A stretch of DNA of 64,000 nucleotides from Dryocosmus kuriphilus (lineage: Eukaryota > Arthropoda > Insecta > Hymenoptera > Cynipidae). The stretch is taken from positions 180,352,601-180,416,600 of the forward strand of contig CM076193.1 in NCBI GenBank assembly GCA_038277395.1, written 5' to 3'. Of the stretch, positions 34,438 through 45,967 are shown piece by piece; the stretch's first letter is position 1, and every line of letters starts with the position of its first letter. The position numbers were made by a program, and so were the translations under genes. The notes beneath the pieces were generated by a model. It worked only from the letters and a program-made list of their open reading frames with translations. It ran no database searches and was not told the origin of the DNA.

Positions 34438-35714
34438 CGTATTTCAGACTAGTCCCATAATTTCTTGCTAATTTGCTGCGCTAAAGATTTTGTTGCTAAT
34501 GCCGTTAATATAATGAAAAACTGATAGCACAGGAAATTGTTGCTATGAGACCAAACAGAAATATTAAAAATCATCACTTAAGAATGAAAGCTCACCCCTT
34601 TAAAATCGCCAAATAGCTCAAATACGTAACTTTTGCAAATAAAGAGATAAACTGACCTAATCAACGGGATAATTTGTTGCTATTTTGTTGCTGAACGAAT
34701 ACCTACTGAAAAAGTAAAAAAAAAAATGGCTTATGACATACTTCGCCTCCTCCATGGCTCACAGCCCAAGGACCAATTAGCCCAATTAGTAGGTATTCTC
34801 TTAGCAACCAATTATCCCGTTGATTATGTAAGCTTATCTCGCGTTTTTTTCGATTATTACGTTTTTGGGCTATTATCCATTGTGAGGGGGTGAGATATAG
34901 GTCACGAGGGATAGTTTGATTTCTTTTTCAGTAGGTATTCATTCAGTAACAAATTAGTAACAAACTATCCCGTTGATTAGTTAAAGTGCGTTACGAACCA
35001 GCTTTATTGATTATTAATTATTTAAAGATTTGACACTGTGGGTGATATTAATGGTAGGTAGGACAGATAAATTTTTCATTAACCGGAAACATCTAGTTTT
35101 ATATTCCGAATACAATTGAAGGCCCGGGTGCAATAACTCGCCCGACGCTCGAAAAGCCGCATAAGGATTGTTCGGTCGTGTCAGAGAATACAAATTTTCA
35201 AAGTCGCCAAAATAATTTTTTCAAAGTACAGGCTTGTAGAGGATGAGAAAATGGGACTTTTTTCTCTTTATAGTTTTTTTGTCACATAATTATTCTTAAT
35301 AGAAAAAATGAAAAACTGAACATTTTTACCTCTAAAATCAATAAGTTTTTAAAATATAAATCATCGTAACTTGGCCAAATATTGTTCAAATTGTTTCAAA
35401 CTTGGTGTACGCACAGATTATAGTATTGTGATGCCTAAACAAGAAGCAAAAGTAAAAAAAATATGCTTTTGTTTACTAATTTTTAATTGCAAAATGACAC
35501 CGGGACAGTTACTACGTTTTTATGACTTCTCCGACAAAAAGTATCCAGGGAATTTTTAGTTTAAAAAAACTTGCAGTGAGGCATTTGTGCCTTAGTATTG
35601 AAGGAAGATTTTCAGAAAGTTTTAGATCGATTCATCTACAATTGACGAAATATCGATTTTATAAGTAAACGTGCGGCTCGGTCAACGTCAATTCTGCAAA
35701 GCAGAATGGTGAGC
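34438..35714. other. Mostly unique sequence with a dispersed 65-bp motif
   Basis: No gene is recognised. Three copies of a motif with AATCAACGGGATAAT and GAATACCTACTG lie at about 34657-34714 (plus), 34786-34835 (minus) and 34924-34988 (minus). The first and last form inverted ends of a 330-bp unit. A 62-codon ORF at 35371-35559 shows no family signature. ATTCTGC-AAA-GCAGAAT near 35690 is a small hairpin. Confidence 0.6.
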
Positions 35715-36132
35715 TAGGGTGGCTCAAAATTACTTTTTTTTTTGACGACGCACACCCCTATTTTGTGAGGTTTCCGGACAAAATAATTCCCTATTTTTTT
35801 ATTTTTTATTTTTTTTTTATTTTTAGTGCTGCCTCAAGAGCCCGGAAAAATACATGGAATTTTACATGGGAAAATGACGATTTTTAGAAAAATGAGGTAC
35901 AAATTTCTGGGTTTATAGTTAGGTTTCGAGACATTATCAGAACTTTTTGGGGAGTCTTCAAGGAATAATTTCTGATAAACAAATTTAAATTTTCACCCCC
36001 CCCCCCCCCCCCCCAGCAGAGCCCCAAAAATGCTCCGAAAAACAGAAATGGAGAATTTTGACCGAAATTGGCACAAAAGAGTTTTGTTTTTCCATTTTCG
36101 CACTATAACTTGTTGTTACTCGATAAGACAAA
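35715..36132. mobile_element. Single arm of the GGTGGCTC foldback family
   Basis: Starts TAGGGTGGCTCAAAAT and runs collinear with 45968-46385 to CGATAAGACAAA, where it breaks off and joins the ~400-bp repeat. It contains 19 consecutive C at 35996-36014 where a sister copy has CCTCCCCTACCCCCTCC. Confidence 0.8.
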
Positions 36133-36530
36133 GAGATGTACAAAGAGATGTTACGCCCAAGCGTGAGTTTTGCTCAGTATAAGCTTCATCAGAGGCACGT
36201 GGAGCCGTGAACGTTGCCGACATTAGAAAATGTTTCGCTAACTGGACATGTAAAATGTCATGTTTCCCATTTTACCCCAGACACCATTATAACCCGACCA
36301 CGAGAATGATACTTTCTTCAGCGGTAAATAAAGCGGCAATTATCTACGTATTGAAAAGTAATTGTCGTACGAAGGGAAGGTATTTTCCAGGGGGTTTTAA
36401 AAATAATAATAAATGGCAAATTCTGGGAATTCCACGGCATGAAAACGGCAATTAAACGGCAATTTTTGGTGCAGCCAAAAATTATTTTCCGAATAGTCGT
36501 CCCGCTAACTTGATAGACGTGTCTGAAACC
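36133..36530. repeat. Second copy of the ~400-bp repeat, unoccupied
   Basis: Collinear with 33016-33280 plus 34327-34437 but without the CACAGGCC element and without the CGCTAACTTGAG palindrome. It gives the pre-insertion form, TTTTAAAAATAATAATAAATGG, at about 36396. Confidence 0.8.
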
Positions 36531-36558
36531 GGCCTTCTGAAATGGCTTCGCTAGCTTA

Positions 36559-37149
36559 GGGCCGATTCCACCAACTGCGATTAAATCCATGATTAGCTAA
36601 TCATGGCTATTTTTTAATCGGCATTTTAATCATGATTAACTTGTGACGCGTTCCACCATGAATTTTTAACCTATGGTTAACTAAATGTATGCTCTGTTCC
36701 CAATAAGTCTAGTTTCTGCATGTTTCTGTTGTAACAGTGATTCTGATTGGCTGATTTTAAACTTCGATTTCGATCAATTTTGATAAGCGAAATTGTATAG
36801 TGAAATCCAAATCAACTAAAGATTCAAAATAGTTTATTCTTTCTTTAAATATTCGTGGCCGTATCTCAATTTCAAAATCATCTTCATCATCAGATGAAGA
36901 TAAAATATCTTTATAAATTTCATCCATATTTCACACTATACTGTCGCACTACACTTGAACTTGAACTTTGAGGTTATGTTGATTCCCGTTAATCGCTGGT
37001 TAAGACGCTAACCAGCCAAAAATGGCCGATTAAGTTAAACGTCGATTAGGCTTCTTTAATCATGGTTTAAAAGATGGTGGAACGCAATGTCCTGATTAAA
37101 TTAAGTTAATCAATGATTAAAATTTAACCACAGTTGGTGGAATCGGCCC
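36559..37149. mobile_element. PIF/Harbinger-type miniature element
   Basis: A 591-bp element has inverted ends GGGCCGATTCCACCAACTG, matching over about 28 bp with two differences, and is flanked by TTA on both sides (36556-36558 and 37150-37152). A 3-bp TTA/TAA duplication and GGGC-type ends fit PIF/Harbinger. An internal remnant of a Harbinger-like transposase N-terminus (36757-36927) supports the assignment. It is non-autonomous, being too short for a full transposase. Confidence 0.88.
36757..36927 (-). pseudogene. N-terminal remnant of a Harbinger (HARBI1-like) transposase
   Basis: A 56-codon frame reads from ATG at 36927 to TAA at 36757. It has an acidic start (MDEIYKDILSSSDDEDD) followed by RPRIFKERINYFESL and FRLSK. 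That layout, acidic leader, then RPR..ERINYFESL and F..RFRLSK, is the usual N-terminus of Harbinger transposases. The family is normally about 350-400 residues with a later DDE catalytic core, so everything after the first ~50 residues is gone. It is short because of internal deletion of the parent element. I rate the match as good but from memory of the family. Confidence 0.72.
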
Positions 37150-37152
37150 TTA

Positions 37153-37741
37153 ATATATCATAAACAATGTGTTTGATACACTCTGTAAGAAAGAAGTATT
37201 GCGAAATATACGAATCTCCCTTGAAAATGCGACCTTGAATAGATGCCTCGTCGGCAGTTTATCTCTACATCAACAATTTCCCTTCGGGGATTTTATTTTA
37301 AAACAGCTTTCTATTGGGAGCCTCTGAATTGGGGGATTTTAAATTTCGTTAGTGTTATAAACATAAACTGTCGGGAATTTAAAATCTGAGTGAGTCTCCA
37401 ATAATTTGTTTAGGGCGAAAACCAGTCATAAATAAAAGAGCCAAGAATTACGCCAACCCGGGTCACGTCATAAAATCTTTCGAAGCGGATCACAACATAG
37501 GGATTAGGGCGAGGATGGGATTATTCTTTCCCTCGTTCTTATTCCTTACCATCCGATGAACATCTGGAAGTAATTTAGTTATACCTACTGCTGTTCCTTC
37601 ACTGTATTTATTTTGAGATCTCAATTTAAGATATTTGTAAGTAAATGCAAAGAAAGAAGGTCTCCAAATTCTAGCTGCCTGGGTGAGAGCCTGGGGGAAA
37701 CGGAGACAGGGAGAGCGAGAGTTCATAGTTACAGCAGCGAA

Positions 37742-37779
<38 letters not shown>

Positions 37780-38440
37780 TCGAATCAGCTTACCTAATCA
37801 ACGGAATAATTTCTATTTTCTTGCTAAACAAATACCCAAATACCGAATTATTATTATATATTATATATACATACTCTTACTGTATTATTGGCATGTAGAA
37901 TGAAGATTTATATGTTTCCCACTCGAGCTTTTTGTCCTTAAGATTTTTAAACTACCTTAGAAGTTTGAAACCCGCATCTTTTGTTTATTGCTACGAACCA
38001 ATTACTTTTGCAATAATTGAGTAATCGCTTTCAAACTTTCAGAAAATATGCATTTTGTCATTCTAAAATAGTGAACGAAACGTGATTAGGGACCAGTTAG
38101 TAGTTCTCCCAAAAAGTCATTTGTTATTAAAAAACCGACTTTCTTTCAACGGAATTTCTACAACTCGGGCCCGTTGAATTTCAACAAATGAGGGCGCTTT
38201 TTACTCCGGAAGAGTTGTACCATCAGAAACACCTAGAGGAAAAACGACTTTTTATTATTAAGTATCATGAAAGTAGCTTTAAAGAGAGGGAACGTTTTTT
38301 CGATATAAACAAATAAAATTACTCTGTCAAATTTCATTTCAAAGAATCGGGAGAAAATTCATTCAGCAGCTGCTATTTTGACACATCTTTCACAATAAAA
38401 AACATTGCTGTATGTCAGTTTATTGCTGAGATAATTTTTA
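37153..38440. other. Unique sequence, no gene recognised
   Basis: Low-copy AT-rich DNA. A fourth, degenerate copy of the AATCAACGG-ATAAT motif lies at about 37790-37845. Short frames at 37490-37726 and 37613-37903 overlap a GA microsatellite and have no known domain. Confidence 0.6.
37739..37780. repeat. (GA)n microsatellite
   Basis: About 20 GA units with a few interruptions. It yields artificial Glu/Arg runs in translated frames. Confidence 0.95.
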
Positions 38441-39369
38441 CATTCTCATCAGAGAAGGTATTAGATTTATGTAAAATTTGACTTTCGCGGATTTCATGAA
38501 ATCTCCACGTTTTGAGACACCCTGAGTCAGAAAAAAAAAAAACGGGTTTTTACGACCGTGTCTGTCTGTTGTCGTCGTCGTCGTCTGTGGTCGCGATAAC
38601 TTTCGAAGGACTAATCGGATTGGAGTGCGCTTTGGTACACTTCTTTAAGGGGAAAAGGGAAAGGACGAGTTCGTTAACCAGCAGTTTTTGACCAACGGTT
38701 ATGGTTTTATCCATCAAAAACGGTTTTCACAAAATCAAAAAATTCATTTTTCGGCTAAACTATGAGAGATAAAAAAAAAAATGTAAGAAAGTAAAATTAT
38801 TCAACTTAAAAAAATGTACAAATTTTGTCTCAACCGTTTTTTGATAAAATGAACTGTTTTTGCTTTAATCAAGAAAACGCTATTAAAATTAAAAAGCTCT
38901 GGTTTCCCGCCAAAATATTCAAGATACAAAAAATTGGTAAAGAACAAAGTTGTTCAATTAGAACATATCTACCAATTTTATTTCAACCATTTTTTCATAA
39001 AATGCACGGTTTTTGTTTTAATCGATAAAACGTTATTAAAAATCAAGGTTTTCAAAATTTCCGCCAAACTATGCAAGATACAGAAACATGATAATAAACA
39101 AAGTTGTTCGCCTTAAAAAGATTTACAAATTTTCTCTCTATCATTTTTTTGATCAGATGCGTAGTTTTTGAGTTATTCGTGAAATATGTTATGAAATATA
39201 AAGAAAACCACTTTTCAGCGACTAATCGGATTGGATAGTTATTGAAAAATCTGCCCTTTACTCAGGCGCATTCTCATCACGTTTCTCGCGCTCACCAATC
39301 AATGAAATTATATCTAGAACGTAAATTTCTTCATTTTTTACACAGTTTGGCTGAAAAATGCAATTTTTA
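38441..39369 (+). repeat. Second array, unit 1 (929 bp)
   Basis: Most diverged unit, with a short (GTC)n tract near 38570-38588. It opens with CATTCTCATC, while the next units have CACTCTCATC. Confidence 0.85.
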
Positions 39370-40317
39370 CACTCTCATCAGAGAAGGTATTAGATTTATG
39401 TAAAATTTGACTTTCGCGGATTTCATGAAATCTCCACGTTTTGAGAACCCCTGAGTCAGAAAAAAACGGTTTTTACGACCGTGTCTGTCTGTCTGTTGTC
39501 GTCGTTGTCGTCGTCGTTGTCTTCGTCGTCGTTTGTGGTCGCGATAACTTTCAAAGGACTCATCGGGTTGGAGTACGCTTTGGTACACTTCTTTAAGGGG
39601 TAGAAAGAAAGGATGAGTTCGTTAACCAGCAGTTTTTGACCAACGGTTATGGTTTTATCCATCAAAAACGGTTTTCACAAAATCAAAAAATTCATTTTTC
39701 GGCTAAACTATGAGAGATACAAAAAAAAATGCAAGAGAGTAAAATTATTCATCTCAAAAAAATCTACAAATTTTGTCTTAACCGTTTTTTGACAAAATGA
39801 ACGGTTTTTGTTTTAATCAAGAAAGCAACATTAAAATTAAAAAGCTCTGGTTTCCCGCCAAAATATTCAAGATACAAAAAATTGGTAAAGAACAAAGTTG
39901 TTCAATTAAAACATATCTACCAATTTTATTTCAACCATTTTTTCATAAAATGCACGGTTTTTGTTTTAATCGATAAAACGTTACTAAAAATCAAGGTTTT
40001 CAAAATTTCCGCCAAACTATGCAAGATACAGAAACATGATAATAAACAAAGTTGTTCGCCTTAAAAAGATCTACAAATTTGCTCTCTATAATTTTTTTGA
40101 TCAGACGCGTAGTTTTTGAGTTATTCGTGAAATATGTTATGAAATATAAAGAAAACCACTTTTCAGCGACTAATCGGATTGGATAGTTATTGAAAAATCT
40201 GCCCGCTACTCAGGCGCATTCTCATCACGTTTCTCACGCTCACCAATCAATGAAATTATATCTAGAACGTAAATTTCTTCATTTTTTACACAGTTTGGCT
40301 GAAAAATGCAATTTTTA
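39370..40317 (+). repeat. Second array, unit 2 (948 bp)
   Basis: Starts CACTCTCATC and is nearly identical to unit 3. The differences lie mainly in the triplet tract and an A run. Confidence 0.9.
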
Positions 40318-41264
40318 CACTCTCATCAGAGAAGGTATTAGATTTATGTAAAATTTGACTTTCGCGGATTTCATGAAATCTCCACGTTTTGAGAACCCCT
40401 GAGTCAGAACAAACGGTTTTTACGACCGTGTCTGTCTGTCTGTTGTCGTCGTTGTCGTTGTCGTTGTCTTCGTCGTCGTTTGTGGTCGCGATAACTTTCA
40501 AAGGACTCATCGGATTGGAGTACGCTTTGGTACACTTCTTTAAGGGGTAGAAAGAAAGGATGAGTTCGTTAACCAGCAGTTTTTGACCAACGGTTATGGT
40601 TTTATCCATCAAAAACGGTTTTCACAAAATCAAAAAATTCATTTTTCGGCTAAACTATGAGAGATACAAAAAAAAATGCAAGAGAGTAAAATTATTCATC
40701 TCAAAAAAATCTACAAATTTTGTCTTAACCGTTTTTTGACAAAATGAACGGTTTTTGTTTTAATCAAGAAAGCAACATTAAAATTAAAAAGCTCTGGTTT
40801 CCCGCCAAAATATTCAAGATACAAAAAATTGGTAAAGAACAAAGTTGTTCAATTAAAACATATCTACCAATTTTATTTCAACCATTTTTTCATAAAATGC
40901 ACGGTTTTTGTTTTAATCGATAAAACGTTACTAAAAATCAAGGTTTTCAAAATTTCCGCCAAACTATGCAAGATACAGAAACATGATAATAAACAAAGTT
41001 GTTCGCCTTAAAAAGATCTACAAATTTGCTCTCTATAATTTTTTTGATCAGACGCGTAGTTTTTGAGTTATTCGTGAAATATGTTATGAAATATAAAGAA
41101 AACCACTTTTCAGCGACTAATCGGATTGGATAGTTATTGAAAAATCTGCCCGCTACTCAGGCGCATTCTCATCACGTTTCTCACGCTCACCAATCAATGA
41201 AATTATATCTAGAACGTAAATTTCTTCATTTTTTACACAGTTTGGCTGAAAAATGCAATTTTTA
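40318..41264 (+). repeat. Second array, unit 3 (947 bp)
   Basis: Near-identical neighbour of unit 2, so this step of the array is very recent or under conversion. Confidence 0.9.
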
Positions 41265-42526
41265 CACTCTCATCAGAGAAGGTATTAGATTTATGTAAAA
41301 TTTGACTTTCGCGGATTTCATGAAATCTCCACGTTTTGAGAACCCCTGAGTCAGAACAAACGGTTTTTACGACCGTGTCTGTCTGTCTGTTGTCGTCGTT
41401 GTCGTTGTCGTTGTCTTCGTCGTCGTTTGTGGTCGCGATAACTTTCAAAGGACTCATCGGATTGGAGTACGCTTTGGTACACTTCTTTAAGGGGTAGAAA
41501 GAAAGGATGAGTTCGTTAACCAGCAGTTTTTGACCAACGGTTATGGTTTTATCCATCAAAAACGGTTTTCACAAAATCAAAAAATTCATTTTTCGGCTAA
41601 ACTATGAGAGATATACAAAAAAATGCAAGAGAGTAAAATTATTCATCTAAAAAAAATCTACAAATTTTGTCTTAACCGTTTTTTGACAAAATGAACGGTT
41701 TTTGTTTTAATCAAGAAAGCAACATTAAAATTAAAAAAGTCTGGTTTCCTGCCAAAATATTCAAGATAAAAAAAAATCGTAAAGAATAAAGTTGTTCAAT
41801 TAAAAAATATCTATAAATTTTGTTTTAACCATTTTTTGTTAAAATGCACGGTTTTTTTTTTTAATCTATAAAACGTTCTTAAAAATAAAAATTTTCAAAT
41901 TTCCCGCCAAACTATGCAAGATACGGAAAATGATAATAAACAAAGTTGTTCGCCTTAAAAAGATCTACAAATTTGCTTTCTATCATTTTTTTGAGCAGAC
42001 ACGTAGTTTTTGAGTTATTCGTGAAACATGTTATGAAGTATAAAGAAAACCACTTTTCAGCAAAATTATCCAAGATATGAGAAAATATTAACAAGGAGAA
42101 TTGTTCACCTTGGAAAGAGCTACAAAATTTATTTATAAGACTCATCGTTCTACTTTTGAGAATCGAAATCCTGTATTGTGAAAATTTGGAAAATCGCAAA
42201 AAAACTTTACCAATCTGCAATGTGTTTAAAAAAAATTTAATTATCGAGCGCGAAGCGCGAGTGTCATGATGAGAATATATTCCTTAAGGGCGATAGTGCG
42301 TTAAGTAAAATAGTTCCTTTTGGAATTTTTAATGTAAAGGTTTATAGGATTCATAAACACCGAGCGCGTAGCGCGAGGTGAATAATTTATCGAGCGCGAA
42401 GCGCGAGTGCCGTAAATAACGTATCGAGCGCGAAGCTCGAGTGCCAATAGACGCGCGCCCTAGGCGCGCTCATACTTCGCGCGAAGCGCGCGATGAGAAT
42501 GTGCCCGCGAAGCGGGCAGATTTTTT
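41265..42526 (+). repeat. Second array, unit 4 with complete tail (1,262 bp)
   Basis: The first half equals unit 3. From about 41740 it follows the full-length A sequence to the hairpin cluster ending GCCCGC-GAA-GCGGGC-AGATTTTTTT. It is a good reference for a complete A copy. Confidence 0.9.
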
Positions 42527-42692
42527 TACTATCAACCGTTACTGCTTCTACATTTATAAACATATTCAGCTGCAATTTATAGCACATATAGAAGAAGGCT
42601 AGTAGTAACTGTCAAAAAATTTACGAATCAATTCAGTCTAAGTAAATTGTTCATAATCGTCACTGAATCTCGAAGAGAAATCTATGGCGTTG
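42527..42692. other. Unique spacer
   Basis: 166 bp without similarity elsewhere in the window and without a gene. Confidence 0.5.
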
Positions 42693-42990
42693 TGGACACG
42701 AAGTGTGGTAAGCCGCTCTCGTCCTCCGGCCACTCCGCCAGAAATTATCAACGCGTTCAAATCGCTCAACATTCGAATATATCAACAACCATTTAACCAA
42801 CTAAGATGATTTTTTTTAATCTGAGCTACCTTTTTGCGCTGATTACAAAGATATTAATGACGCCTCAAACGAATATTATCTGAAGCTGCAATTTAGAGCT
42901 AATGTGTTTGTCTTCTCTAATTCTACCATTTATTTATTTTCTATTAAATTAAATTAAAAAAATGGACATATTTTTTTCAACATTTACATA
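42693..42990. repeat. Left arm of a 3.3-kb inverted repeat
   Basis: Matches the reverse complement of 45700-45963. The shared words are CTCTCGTCCTCCGG, CCAGAAAT, TACCTTTTTG and TCAAACGAA.ATTATCTGAAGCT. The arm has about 45 extra bases near 42750-42795. Confidence 0.75.
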
Positions 42991-44194
42991 CAAAAAAATC
43001 TGACCGCTTCGCGGGCAGATTCTCCTCGCGCGCTTCGCGCGAAGAATGGGCGCTTCTGTTGGCACTCGCGCTTCGCGCTCGATGCGTTATTTACGGTACT
43101 AGCGCTTCGCGCTCGATAGATTATTCACCTCGCGCTACGCGCTCGGTGTTTATGGATCTTATAATCTTTTAAATTAAAAATTACAAAAGAAATTATTTTG
43201 CTTATGGCTCTATCGCCCTTAAAGAATGCATTCCCATCATGACACTCGCGCTTCGCGCTCGATAATTACATTTTTTAAAAACATATTGTAGATTGGTAAA
43301 CTTTTTTTATGATTTTCCAAATTTTCACAGTACAGGATTTCTAAGGTGAACAATTCTGCCTGTTAATATTTTCTCATATCTTGCACAGTTTTGCTGAAAA
43401 GTGGTTTTCTTTATATTTCATAAAATATTTCACGAATAACTCAAAAACTACGCGTCTGCTCAAAAAAATGATAGCGAGAAAATTTTCAGATCTTTTTCAG
43501 TTGAACAACTTTGTTTACTATAATTTTTTTCGTTTCTTGCATAGTTTGGCGGGAAATTTAAAATTTTTGATTTTTAATAACGTTTTATCGATTAAAACAA
43601 AAAGTGTGCATTTTATACGAAAATGTTTCAAAGAAAATTTGTAGATATTTTTAAGCTAAACAACTTTGTTCTCCACCATTTTTTTGTATCTTGAATATTT
43701 TGGCGGGAAACTAGAGTTTTATAATTTTAATAGTGTTTTTTTTGATTAAAATAAAAACCGTACATTTTATCAAAAAATAGTTAAGAAAAAATTTGTAGAT
43801 TTTTTTGAACTGAAAAATTTTATTTTCTTACATTTTTTTTGTATCTCTCATAGTTTAGCCGGAAAATTGATATCTTGATTTTGTGAAAACCGTTTTTGAT
43901 GGATAAAACCATAATCACTGGTCAAAAACAGCTGGACAACAAACTCGTCCTTTCTTTTTACGCCTTAAGGAAGTGTGCAAAAAGCACAATCCTATCTGAT
44001 TAGTCCTTCGAAAGTTATCGTGGGAACAGGCTCCAACGACGACGACGACAACGACGACAACGATTACGTCAACAGACAGACACCGTCGTATAAACCGTTT
44101 TTTCGGATTCAGGGGGTCTCAAAAACGTGGAGATTTCATGAAATCCGCGAAAGTCAAATTTTACATAAATCTATTACCTTCTCTGATGAGAATG
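42991..44194 (-). repeat. Family A repeat, inverted copy inside the inverted repeat
   Basis: A complete A copy on the minus strand runs from the GC-hairpin cluster (43001-43265) through the TTAAGG-like spacer, subrepeats and a short AAC/GAC triplet tract (about 44036-44062) to GATGAGAATG at 44185-44194. Its hairpin end is followed by GATTCTCCTCG, in place of CATTCTCATCG. Confidence 0.85.
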
Positions 44195-44199
44195 TAAAC

Positions 44200-45695
44200 A
44201 GACTTTTTGGCGGAAATGTTTAATTTTTAATTTAAAAAATCAATTTTGAACATAATAGTTAAATTTTTAACTTAAAAAGATTAACTTTCAAACGAAAACA
44301 TTATAGGTCACTTGAATCAAGAAATATTATTTTTCAATCAAAAATAGTCGAATTATCAACCGAAAAAAGAAATTTTTAATAAAACTGTAAAATTTCCATC
44401 CTAGAAAGGTGAGTTTTCAAAAAAAAAAATTGATTTTCAGACAAACAGTTGAATAACCAACCAAAAATAGTTGAATTATTATCAATCAAAGAAAAGGAAT
44501 TTTCAAAAAGATAATTCAATTTCCAACTTTTCAAAAAAAAAAAATACAACAGTCGAAATTTTAATGAAAATATTTGAATTTAAAGAAAAAAGTTTAATTT
44601 TCAAAAAAAAAAAAAAAGTCATTTTCAAAACGGAATAGATTAACTTTGAACTAAAAAAGACCAATTTTTAACAAAATAGTTGAATTTCTAACTTAAAAAA
44701 GTCTTTTTCAAATGAAAATCTTCAAAAAAGATTATTTTTCAACTAAAAATGAATTTTTAACAAAATTGTTGAATTTCCAAAAAGAATAGTCAAATTTTCA
44801 ATTAAACAAGATAAATTTTCAACTAAAATAAAGATGATTTAACAAAAAATGGAACAGCTCAATTTTGAACCAAAAAGAATAATTTCGAACCATTTGTCGA
44901 ATTTTCAACCAAAAAGGATTAACTTTCAACCAAAAGATTTGTATATTCATCAAAAAATGTATTCTTTCCGACAAAAAAAAACTGAATTTTGAAACAAAAA
45001 TTGTTATATTTTCAAAAATAGAAAATTATTTTTAAAACGAATACTTTAATTTTTTATCTGAAAAAGAAAAGTTTTTAAGAAAACTGTTGAATTTTCAACA
45101 AAAAATAAAAAAAGGAAGGCTTTTCGCAAACAAAAACAATGCTATTCAATAATAAATAGTAATAGTCTGAACACAAGAAAGGACAAATTATCAACCAAAA
45201 ATAGTTCAATTATTATCACTCAAAGAAAAGGAATTTTTTTAATATAGCTAAATTTACAATCTTCAACAATACTCGAATTTTCAATTTAAAAAAAAGTCAA
45301 ATTTTTCACATAAAGCAGTGATTTTTGCATGAAATAGATCAATTTTCAACTAAAAAAGATAAATTCTCAAACAAAAACTTTATGCTTGACTTGACCTAAT
45401 AAATACTATTTTTTAACCAAAAGTATTTGAATTATCAACCCAACAAAAATTAACTTTAAAAAATTCATTTTCAATTGAACACTTGAATTTTCAACGAAAA
45501 ATGTAATAGTTGAATTTTTAACCAAGTATATAAACAAGTTTCAACCAAGAAAGGAACAGCTACATTTTAGACAACAACGATTAATTTTGACCCAAAAATA
45601 GTGGAAATTCCAACAAAACAAAAGTTAACTTTCAACCAAAATATTTCAATAAATCTCGGATAGATAAATTTAAACAACATTGTACATTCTTTTAG
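44200..45695. repeat. Degenerate AATTTTCAACC minisatellite
   Basis: About 1.5 kb of short imperfect units of the type TTGAATTTTCAACCAAAAA, 25-45 bases apart, with A runs. The same word type builds the AT-rich half of family B and the T-rich block at 19169-20085. No coding function. Confidence 0.75.
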
Positions 45696-45699
45696 TGAA

Positions 45700-45963
45700 G
45701 TCTTTTTCTGATTGTAATTGTCGAAAAAAATACGTACATTTTGCAATTAATTTAATAAAAAATAAATAATTGGTAAAATTAAAGTAGATAAACACATTAG
45801 TTGTAAATTTGAAGCTTCAGATAATCTTCGTTTGAGACGCCATAAATATATTTGTAATAAGCACAAAAAGGTATCTCATATTTAAAAAAAACATCTTAAC
45901 GGGTGAATTCATTTCTGGCAGAGTGCCCGGAGGACGAGAGAAGCTTCTCCTAGTCCGTGTCCA
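45700..45963. repeat. Right arm of the 3.3-kb inverted repeat
   Basis: Reverse-complement partner of 42693-42990, ending directly against foldback 2. Confidence 0.75.
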
Positions 45964-45967
45964 GTCT

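Larger units (their letters stand above)
38441..42526 (+). repeat. Second family A tandem array (period ~947 bp)
   Basis: Units start at 38441, 39370, 40318 and 41265. The first three are 929, 948 and 947 bp, and the last is 1,262 bp. The first three share an internal rearrangement in which TTTTCAGC is joined to GACTAATCGGATTGGAT and then AGTTATTGAAAAATCTG (near 39218, 40168 and 41115). Units 2 and 3 are almost identical. The fourth unit lacks the rearrangement and keeps the full GC-hairpin tail (42243-42520). Confidence 0.93.

Noticed and set aside
37683..37903. Glu/Arg-rich frames near 37700
   Set aside because: Produced by the GA microsatellite.
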